Shown one piece after another: positions 7,069 through 11,902 of a stretch of 11,902 bases of DNA (the stretch's first letter is position 1; the number at the start of each line of letters is the position of its first letter). The translations under genes were made by a program, and so were the position numbers. The stretch is from the NCBI GenBank assembly GCA_964407285.1, contig CAYOVG010000224.1:1-11902 (forward strand). The letters are read 5' to 3'. This DNA is from CAYOVG01 sp964407285 (GTDB lineage: Bacteria > Desulfobacterota > Syntrophobacteria > Syntrophobacterales > Syntrophobacteraceae). Below the pieces are notes generated by a model. That model searched no databases. It was not told the DNA's origin and was given only the letters and a program-made list of their open reading frames with translations.

Positions 7069-7257
7069 GGCGATACTCCTGTTCTTCTCTCTTTCTCCAT
7101 CGATACCGTTACCTGACGACTGCCGCATGCAACAGACCGCTTGCGCCCCTCGCTACGCCCGTTTCCGTGTACAGCTTTCAGATCCATCGGGGTCGGGGAG
7201 AACGCCGCCCGCCGCGTACGGCTTGCGCCGACGGGAGGGCAGGCCGACCCGCTTCAC

Positions 7258-7275
7258 CGTCACTTACCGGTGACG
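7258..7275 (-). other. Hairpin immediately after the MoaE-like stop codon
   Basis: CGTCAC (7258-7263) and GTGACG (7270-7275) form a perfect 6-bp stem with a six-base loop, touching the stop codon at 7278-7276. An alternative pairing of TCACCG (7254-7259) with CGGTGA is also possible. On the minus strand no T-run follows, so it is at most a weak or factor-dependent terminator, or a 3' end stabiliser. The rest of 7069-7257 shows nothing recognisable. Confidence 0.35.
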
Positions 7276-7641
7276 CTATTTGCCGGTGAGTCCCTCTTTC
7301 TTGAGCACCGCTTCCTTCTTCAGCCGGTTTACGGTCTCTTCGAGAACCGGAAAGACGTTCTCCCGGATATCCCCCGCCACGGCCACGTACATCACATCCT
7401 CTCCCACCTGTCGCCTTCCGGTGAAAAGATGCGCCTCCACGGCGGCGATGCCGGGTTTCGAACGCATATCCCTCAAAATCCCGTCCCACGCTTCGCCATC
7501 TACCTCTATGTCGAGATACTCCGCGGGCAATCCCTGACGGCTGGTGGCCCTCACGACTCCGTTGTGGCAGACAATCATTCCCACTTTCGCGGGGTCCATC
7601 TCACGCTTGATCTTTTCCACGAGATCATACAAAGCCGGCAT
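7276..7641 (-). CDS. MoaE-like protein (molybdopterin synthase large-subunit family)
   Basis: MoaE with MoaD inserts the dithiolene sulfurs into precursor Z to form molybdopterin. This 121-residue product resembles MoaE through the GVVRATSRQG segment near residues 28-37, the AHLFTGRRQVGEDVMYVAVAG strand region (70-90), the RENVFPVLEETVNRLKK helix (93-109), and the final Lys-rich KKEAVLKKE. Lys108 and Lys114 or Lys115 are plausible equivalents of the catalytic lysines of E. coli MoaE (Lys119, Lys126). It is shorter than the usual ~150 residues and has a divergent N-terminus. The start at 7641 is supported by AAGGAAG close upstream. No MoaD, MoaA or MoaC gene lies nearby, so it may be a stand-alone paralogue with a different job. 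It is transcribed away from the mutase operon, whose first gene starts 631 bases to the right. Confidence 0.7.
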   Translation of the reverse strand: MPALYDLVEKIKREMDPAKVGMIVCHNGVVRATSRQGLPAEYLDIEVDGEAWDGILRDMRSKPGIAAVEAHLFTGRRQVGEDVMYVAVAGDIRENVFPVLEETVNRLKKEAVLKKEGLTGK

Positions 7642-7701
7642 GTCGTCTTCCTTTCGTCTTCTGGTGGTGGTGATGCGGGCATCGTTCATAGGCCATGTGC
7701 T

Positions 7702-7826
7702 TGAGGTAACGCTCGATAGGACTCTCCGCCATTCCCGCGCATGCGCGAATCCGATCCTTTTAAGGTTTCCCGGACCCCCGCTTTTGCGGGGGCGACCCTG
7801 GAGTGTTACCCCGTTTTGAACCACGC
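7702..7826 (-). repeat. Composite hairpin repeat, copy B (inverted relative to copy A)
   Basis: Read on the minus strand, this 125-base unit carries the same blocks in the same order as copy A. The last 15 bases, TCGAGCGTTACCTCA, are identical. Its first hairpin is simple: CCCCCGC (7775-7781) and GCGGGGG (7786-7792) around a TTTT loop on the plus strand, where copy A has a second nested hairpin. The second core contains the perfect 12-bp palindrome CGCGCATGCGCG (7736-7747). It starts 60 bases upstream of the MoaE-like start codon, so that gene's promoter must lie within or beside the repeat, unless the transcript reads through it. Confidence 0.75.
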
Positions 7827-8040
7827 CGTGATGCGTCGTCTCTACCGGAGCCGCGCGCTTCCTCTTTCCGGCTGCTCAACTCAGGCGGATACCCCGATGC
7901 TCTCTCAATTATAATCGAGAAGCGCCGTCACTGGAAGCCGGATTCCCATACGGCGATACGGCTTTTCCGAAGTTCGCGTCCACGCCGCTCCATACCGGCC
8001 GTGTAGCCGGATAATCCGGTGAACACTCAATCCGGTTGGG
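7827..8040. promoter_or_regulatory. Gene-free region with two palindromes upstream of the mutase operon
   Basis: No gene is evident here. Positions 7903-7920 form a near-palindrome, TCTCAATTATAATCGAGA, with ATTATAAT at its centre. Positions 8007-8019 form CCGGAT-A-ATCCGG, a perfect 6-bp dyad around one base, with further half-sites at about 7938 (CCGGAT) and 8030 (ATCCGG). The second dyad ends 22 bases before the first promoter candidate, a position where an activator could act. Both are candidate operators only. Confidence 0.35.
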
Positions 8041-8070
8041 TTGAGGGGATGATTGCGCGGGCAGTATGAT
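8041..8070 (+). promoter_or_regulatory. Candidate sigma-70 promoter for the mutase operon, distal
   Basis: TTGAGG (8041-8046) and TATGAT (8065-8070) are separated by 18 bases. They match the -35 and -10 consensus at four and five of six positions. Transcription from here would leave a leader of nearly 200 bases before the mutase start. No cobalamin-riboswitch B12 box was recognised in it. Confidence 0.45.
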
Positions 8071-8104
8071 ATGCACAACTTTAGTTCTATAAGGTCAAAT
8101 TTTA

Positions 8105-8133
8105 TTGATTCTTTTCAGGCTTGCTGATATAGG
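8105..8133 (+). promoter_or_regulatory. Candidate sigma-70 promoter for the mutase operon, proximal
   Basis: TTGATT (8105-8110) and TATAGG (8128-8133) are separated by 17 bases, with four of six matches each. The expected transcript would begin near 8140 and have a leader of about 130 bases. That leader includes a short perfect hairpin GCCAC-GCGT-GTGGC at 8168-8181. CAGTATGATA occurs at 8062-8071 and again at 8144-8153, overlapping the distal -10 box and lying just downstream of this one. Confidence 0.4.
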
Positions 8134-8272
8134 GAGCCCAACTCAGTATGATAGTATGGTGGGGGGAGCCACGCGTGTGGCCGGAAGAAAATAGAAATGC
8201 CGATACGGGCGCCGCCGCATATGAATGGCGGATTGTATACATCATGCGGAAAACAAGATGAGGAGGCAATGC

Positions 8273-9952
8273 ATGTCTGACGAAAAGGAACTGGAAAAGG
8301 TAAAAGCCGCCAGGGAGGAATGGGAGCAGGGATTGCTCCGGAAGTCGTTGAGTCGCGCTCCCGAACGCAAACAGGAGTTCACCAGCATATCCGGCATGCC
8401 CGTCGAACGACTCTACACGCCTCTGGACACCGCGGATCTGGACTACGATGAAGACCTGGGCTTTCCGGGCCTGTATCCCTTCACCCGCGGCGTACAGCCC
8501 ACCATGTACCGGGGACGCTTCTGGACGATGCGCCAGTACGCTGGTTTCGGCAGCGCCAGGGAAAGCAACGCCCGGTACCGCTACCTGCTGGAACAGGGAC
8601 AGACGGGTCTCAGCGTCGCCTTCGACCTTCCCACCCAGGCCGGGTACGACAGCGATCATGCCCTTTCCATGGGCGAAGTCGGCAAGGTGGGCGTCGCCAT
8701 CGATTCGATCGAGGACATGCGGGTGCTCTTCGATTCGATTCCCCTCGAAAAGGTCACGACCTCGATGACCATCAACGCTCCCGCCACCGTGCTTCTGGCC
8801 ATGTACCTCGCGATCGCGGAAGAGCAGAGCGGTTCTTTCGAGAAAGTCGGCGGCACGGTCCAAAACGACATTTTGAAGGAAATCACCGTTCGAGGGCAGT
8901 ATATCTTCCCTCCGAAGCCCAGCATGAGGCTCACGGTGGACCTGATCGAGTTCTGTTTCAAAAACGTTCCCAAGTGGAACAGCATCAGCATCAGCGGATA
9001 CCACATAAGGGAAGCCGGAGCCACGGCGGCCCAGGAGATGGCTTTCACGATAGCCGACGGGATCGCCTACGTGCAGGCCTGCGTCGATCGCGGACTGGAA
9101 GTGGATTCCTTCAGCCCCCGCCTGAGCTTTTTCTTCAACGCGTTCACCAACGTGCTGGAGGAAGTGGCGAAATTCAGGGCCGGACGCCGGTACTGGGCCA
9201 AAATAATGAAAGAACGCTTCGGCGCCAAAGACCCGCGCTCCATGATGATGCGCTACCACGTGCAGACCGGCGGCGTTACGCTGACCGCTCAACAACCGCT
9301 CAACAACGTGGTCCGGGTTGCGCTTCAGGCCTACGCGGCCGCCCTGGGCGGCTGCCAGTCGCTCCATACCAACTCCTTCGACGAAGCCTTGTGCCTGCCG
9401 ACCCAGGACGCCGTCACCGTCGCTCTGCGCACTCAGCAGGTCGTCGCCGAGGAAAGCGGCGCGGCCGATACCATCGATCCGCTGGCGGGTTCCTACTTCG
9501 TCGAAGCCATGACGGACAGGATTGAAGCCCAGATCGACGAATACATCAAGAAGATCGACGCCATGGGCGGCACTCTCGCGGCCATCGAGCAGGGCTACAT
9601 CCAGAAGGAAATCCAGAACAGCGCGTACCGGTTCCAGAAGGAAATCGAAAACAACGAGCGCGTTTACGTGGGCATCAACAAGTACACCATGGAGGAGGCG
9701 CCTCCGACGAACCTGCTCAGAGTCGATATGAAGGTGGGCGAGATCGAAAGCGAGAAGCTCAAGAAACTGCGGGCCGAAAGGGACCTGGACCAGTGGAAGA
9801 AGGCGCTGGACAACCTCCGGGCGGTTTCTCGGACGGACCGGAACGTAATGCCCGCCGTAATCGAAGCCGTGAAGGCGAAGGCCACCGTGGGCGAGATCTG
9901 CGACGTGTGGCGGAGTATTTTCGGGGAGTACCGGCCCAAGGAATTTGTCTAA
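8273..9952 (+). CDS. Methylmalonyl-CoA mutase, catalytic (large) subunit
   Basis: This 559-residue subunit is the TIM-barrel half of the adenosylcobalamin enzyme that interconverts (R)-methylmalonyl-CoA and succinyl-CoA in the cytoplasm. Family motifs are YPFTRGVQPTMY, RGRFWTMRQYAGFG, GLSVAFDLPTQAGYDSDH, TVQNDILKE and SISGYHIREAGATAAQE. Tyr89, Arg207 and His244 fall at the same numbers as the active-site residues I recall for Propionibacterium MutB. Tyr89 and Arg207 distinguish methylmalonyl-CoA mutase from isobutyryl-CoA mutase, which has Phe and Gln there. The protein ends after the barrel and a short linker, so it lacks the B12-binding domain, which is the next gene. The start at 8273 follows AGGAGG with a six-base spacer; the 16 codons upstream are open but unnecessary. 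It is the first gene of a four-gene operon and probably acts in propionate oxidation. A symbol such as mcmA1 is used for this split form but is not certain here. Confidence 0.95.
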   Translation: MSDEKELEKVKAAREEWEQGLLRKSLSRAPERKQEFTSISGMPVERLYTPLDTADLDYDEDLGFPGLYPFTRGVQPTMYRGRFWTMRQYAGFGSARESNARYRYLLEQGQTGLSVAFDLPTQAGYDSDHALSMGEVGKVGVAIDSIEDMRVLFDSIPLEKVTTSMTINAPATVLLAMYLAIAEEQSGSFEKVGGTVQNDILKEITVRGQYIFPPKPSMRLTVDLIEFCFKNVPKWNSISISGYHIREAGATAAQEMAFTIADGIAYVQACVDRGLEVDSFSPRLSFFFNAFTNVLEEVAKFRAGRRYWAKIMKERFGAKDPRSMMMRYHVQTGGVTLTAQQPLNNVVRVALQAYAAALGGCQSLHTNSFDEALCLPTQDAVTVALRTQQVVAEESGAADTIDPLAGSYFVEAMTDRIEAQIDEYIKKIDAMGGTLAAIEQGYIQKEIQNSAYRFQKEIENNERVYVGINKYTMEEAPPTNLLRVDMKVGEIESEKLKKLRAERDLDQWKKALDNLRAVSRTDRNVMPAVIEAVKAKATVGEICDVWRSIFGEYRPKEFV

Positions 9953-9980
9953 GAATGAAGATATGTTGCTTGATGACGTA

Positions 9981-10004
9981 AACGGCTTTGAACGAACGGC
10001 TTTG
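9981..10004 (+). repeat. Short direct repeat in the spacer between the mutase subunits
   Basis: AACGGCTTTG occurs at 9981-9990 and again at 9995-10004, a 14-base period, inside the 74-base gap between the two mutase genes. It lies just before the strong GGAGGAGG ribosome-binding site of the small subunit. It may be a chance duplication. Confidence 0.6.
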
Positions 10005-10026
10005 TGATGAACGGAGGAGGAATCTC

Positions 10027-10434
10027 ATGGCGCGTGAGCAGAAGATAAAGATGGTTCTCGCCAAACCGGGCCTTGACGGGCACGACCGGGGGGCGAAGCT
10101 CCTTGCACGGATATTTGCGGAATCCGGCATGGAGGTTGTGTATACGGGGTTGAGACAGACCCCGGAGATGATCGTCGAGACCGCGCTTCAGGAAGATGCC
10201 GACGTGGTAGGGTTGAGCAGCCTGTCGGGAGTTCATAACTATTTCTTTCCCCGCGTGGTGCAACTGCTGCGGGATAAGGGGTTGGACGACGTGCTGGTGG
10301 TGGGCGGGGGCATCATTCCCGTGGAAGACGTGGACGAACTGAAGAAGGCGGGCATGGCCGAGATCTTCGGGCCGGGGACGCCCACCGACGATATAGTGAG
10401 CTTCATTAAGAGCAATGTGCGGCAACGCGATTAG
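10027..10434 (+). CDS. Methylmalonyl-CoA mutase, B12-binding (small) subunit
   Basis: The 135-residue product is a complete cobalamin-binding Rossmann-like domain that binds adenosylcobalamin base-off/His-on and docks onto the catalytic barrel. The signature DxHxxG is present as Asp17, His19 and Gly22 in KPGLDGHDRG; His19 is the lower axial cobalt ligand, and Lys13 and Asp17 correspond to its supporting residues. VVGLSSLSG (residues 73-81) and VVGGGIIP further on are the SxL and GG motifs of the family. The start at 10027 follows GGAGGAGG, while upstream in-frame codons to 9988 are not needed. The length equals the C-terminal domain of fused mutases, so this is a true split enzyme and not a truncated one. 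It sits between the catalytic subunit and the GTPase, 14 bases before the latter. Confidence 0.95.
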   Translation: MAREQKIKMVLAKPGLDGHDRGAKLLARIFAESGMEVVYTGLRQTPEMIVETALQEDADVVGLSSLSGVHNYFFPRVVQLLRDKGLDDVLVVGGGIIPVEDVDELKKAGMAEIFGPGTPTDDIVSFIKSNVRQRD

Positions 10435-10448
10435 GTGAAAAGAGAAAA

Positions 10449-11423
10449 ATGGCTTCAGATTACGCAAGCGAGGTGCTGAAAGGGTCTCCTCGGGCGGTTG
10501 CACGCCTGATTTCCTGGCTGGAAGACGAGGACGAGAGGGCCCTGGACTGCATGCGGGACCTCCATCCCCATACGGGGCGGGCCTATGTCATAGGCGTTAC
10601 GGGCTCTCCCGGCGCGGGCAAGAGCACCCTCACCGATAAGCTCACCCATGCCGTCAGGCAGAAAGAGCTTACGGTGGGGATCATCGCCGTCGATCCCTCC
10701 AGCCCCTTCACGGGAGGGGCTGTGCTGGGCGACCGGGTCCGGATGAACCGCTGCAGCGGAGACCCCGGGGTCTACATTCGCAGCATGGCGACCCGCGGCT
10801 TTCTGGGCGGACTGGCGAAGGCCACATCGGACGTGGTGAAAGTGCTGGACGCCTTCGGCAAGGACGTCGTCATCATCGAGACGGTGGGTGTCGGGCAGGA
10901 CGAAGTGGACATCATGGGCATAGCGGACACCACCTGCCTGGTGCTGGTTCCCGGCCTCGGGGACGCCATCCAGAGCATAAAGTCCGGTGTGATGGAGATA
11001 GCCGATATCTTCGTCATCAACAAGGCGGACCGTCCGGGAGCGGACCAGCTCCATGCCGAAGTCAGTCTTCGGATTGCCCAGGACCACCAGATCAAGCCGA
11101 AAGACTGGATGCCTCCGATAGTGAACACGGTCGCCGTGGAAGAGCAGGGGATCGCGGAACTCGTGCAGGCCGTCGAAGCGCACCGGGAGTTTCTGGAGAA
11201 GAGCGGCAAACTGATGCAGAAGCGCCGCGAGCGCACGCGCAACGAAACGCTTCGGATGATCCACGGCGAACTTTTCCGCGTTCTGCATGAGGCCATGTCC
11301 GAGACCGGGCAACTGGACCGGATGGTGCAAGACATCATGGAGCACAAGAGGGACCCGTACAGCATCATGCGCAAAATCGTGAGCGGTTGTTTTATTCGTC
11401 CCAAGGAGCAGGAGGGAACATAG
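10449..11423 (+). CDS. meaB: MeaB/ArgK-type GTPase, methylmalonyl-CoA mutase chaperone
   Basis: The 324-residue G3E-family GTPase guards methylmalonyl-CoA mutase: it gates adenosylcobalamin loading and helps eject inactivated cofactor. Visible motifs are the P-loop GSPGAGKS (residues 52-59), the switch I stretch DPSSPFTGGAVLGDRVRM (82-99), ETVGVGQDEVD (144-154) with the Walker B/switch II region, and the base-specificity motif NKAD (191-194). A helical C-terminal arm (about 255-318) matches the dimerisation region of MeaB. Older annotations call this family ArgK, a lysine/arginine/ornithine transport kinase, a label that does not fit this setting. The start has only a weak ribosome-binding site (AAGAGAAAA), and the gene begins 14 bases after the small subunit, suggesting translational coupling. 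Its stop is two bases before the epimerase start. Confidence 0.93.
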   Translation: MASDYASEVLKGSPRAVARLISWLEDEDERALDCMRDLHPHTGRAYVIGVTGSPGAGKSTLTDKLTHAVRQKELTVGIIAVDPSSPFTGGAVLGDRVRMNRCSGDPGVYIRSMATRGFLGGLAKATSDVVKVLDAFGKDVVIIETVGVGQDEVDIMGIADTTCLVLVPGLGDAIQSIKSGVMEIADIFVINKADRPGADQLHAEVSLRIAQDHQIKPKDWMPPIVNTVAVEEQGIAELVQAVEAHREFLEKSGKLMQKRRERTRNETLRMIHGELFRVLHEAMSETGQLDRMVQDIMEHKRDPYSIMRKIVSGCFIRPKEQEGT

Positions 11424-11425
11424 AG

Positions 11426-11830
11426 ATGAAGGTATTGAAGATCGACCATATCGGAGTGGCCGTCAAGAGCATTGACGATGCGAGGAAGCTTTACAGCGAC
11501 CTGTTGGGACTGGAGCACGCGGGAAGCGAAACCGTGCAGGAACAGAAGGTGACCACGGCGTTTTTCCCCGTGGGCGACACGGAAGTGGAATTGCTGGAAT
11601 CCACTTCGCCGGACGGCCCCATTGCAAAGTACCTGGAAAAGCGCGGTGAAGGCGTCCAGCACATCGCGTTTCGCGTCGACAACATCGAAGAGGCCCTTGC
11701 CGAACTCAAGGCGAAGGGGATTCAACTCATCGATGAGAAGCCCCGGAGGGGCGCCGGCGGCGCGAAGATAGCCTTCCTGCACCCGAAGTCCACGTACGGG
11801 GTGTTGGTGGAGCTGTGCCAGAGAGATTAG
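11426..11830 (+). CDS. mce: Methylmalonyl-CoA epimerase
   Basis: This 134-residue VOC-superfamily metalloenzyme interconverts (S)- and (R)-methylmalonyl-CoA, linking carboxylation or transcarboxylation to the mutase. Two paired beta-alpha-beta modules are visible. The expected metal ligands are His8 in KIDHIGVAV, Glu55 in VELLES, His79 in GVQHIAFRV and Glu129 in GVLVELCQ. PRRGAGGAKIAFLHPKS (106-122) is the typical family segment before the last strand. The start at 11426 is chosen because GGAGGG lies ten bases upstream and DHIGVAV sits near the N-terminus as usual; the frame is open to 11387 inside the GTPase gene. Two bases separate it from the GTPase stop, so it is the fourth gene of the operon. 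Confidence 0.95.
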   Translation: MKVLKIDHIGVAVKSIDDARKLYSDLLGLEHAGSETVQEQKVTTAFFPVGDTEVELLESTSPDGPIAKYLEKRGEGVQHIAFRVDNIEEALAELKAKGIQLIDEKPRRGAGGAKIAFLHPKSTYGVLVELCQRD

Positions 11831-11902
11831 GATTGGCGCGAGGACAACGGACGCCTCGGGTGGAAGCCCGGGAGTTCGCATGATAGGGCGGGGACGAAAC
11901 CC
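11831..11902 (+). other. Region after the epimerase, weak hairpin and possible next start
   Basis: CTCGGG (about 11855-11860) can pair with CCCGGG (about 11867-11872), with one G-T pair, around TGGAAG. No T-run follows, so it is not a convincing intrinsic terminator. An ATG at 11880 lies five bases after GGGAG and opens a frame (MIGRGRN) to the window end, but seven codons are too few to call a gene. The operon may therefore continue. Confidence 0.3.

Noticed and set aside
7775..7792. The CCCCCGC-TTTT-GCGGGGG hairpin as an intrinsic terminator
   Set aside because: No T-run follows on either strand, and the hairpin is explained as the core of repeat copy B.
8134..8272. Cobalamin riboswitch in the mutase leader
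   Set aside because: I looked for the B12 box and surrounding stems and found only a short GCCAC/GTGGC hairpin. A covariance-model search would settle it.
8102..9367. A 421-codon minus-strand frame opposite the mutase large subunit
   Set aside because: It is a compositional shadow of a gene with clear catalytic motifs; its start lies within that gene.
8273..9952. Isobutyryl-CoA or 2-hydroxyisobutyryl-CoA mutase as the identity of the large subunit
   Set aside because: Tyr89 and Arg207 are the methylmalonyl-CoA mutase pair; isobutyryl-CoA mutase has Phe and Gln, and the hydroxyisobutyryl enzyme has Ile at the first site.

Overview
The window looks like chromosomal DNA of a GC-rich (about 60%) anaerobic deltaproteobacterium, most likely a Syntrophobacter-type propionate oxidiser. 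This is inferred from three things. The right end carries a complete methylmalonyl-CoA operon with separate catalytic and B12-binding mutase subunits. A very large multi-sensor hybrid kinase lies upstream. One PAS domain of that kinase carries a Cys-rich motif I associate with deltaproteobacterial sensors. No database search could be run, so the genus is a guess.

Layout. Positions 1-81 hold what may be the first 27 codons of a minus-strand gene cut by the window edge. Positions 82-1072 are almost 1 kb without a convincing gene; they contain a perfect 19-bp palindrome (301-319) and a 75-bp hairpin repeat with terminal inverted repeats (751-825). Positions 1073-5620 encode a 1515-residue membrane hybrid histidine kinase: two extracytoplasmic sensor regions (the second a CHASE domain), two PAS domains, HisKA, HATPase, two receivers and an HPt domain. 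Positions 5927-6325 encode a small four-helix membrane protein of unknown function.

Positions 6508-7826 are bracketed by two inverted copies (A and B) of a composite hairpin repeat. Between them, on the minus strand, lie a secreted Tyr/His-rich repeat protein (6715-7068) and a small MoaE-like protein (7276-7641). Positions 7827-8272 are a gene-free region with palindromes and two sigma-70-like promoter candidates reading into the operon.

Positions 8273-11830 hold four tightly packed plus-strand genes: the mutase catalytic subunit (559 aa), the B12-binding subunit (135 aa), the MeaB/ArgK-type GTPase chaperone (324 aa) and methylmalonyl-CoA epimerase (134 aa). The two subunits form the adenosylcobalamin mutase that interconverts succinyl-CoA and (R)-methylmalonyl-CoA. 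The GTPase gates cofactor loading and protects the enzyme. The epimerase supplies the R isomer from the S isomer used by carboxylase or transcarboxylase. In a propionate oxidiser this is the central part of propionate degradation to succinate. The last 72 bases hold a weak GC hairpin and possibly the start of a further gene.

I do not see a clear new defence or mobile system. The most unusual items are the inverted composite repeats around the two minus-strand genes, the 8-residue repeat protein, and the Cys motif in the kinase PAS domain.
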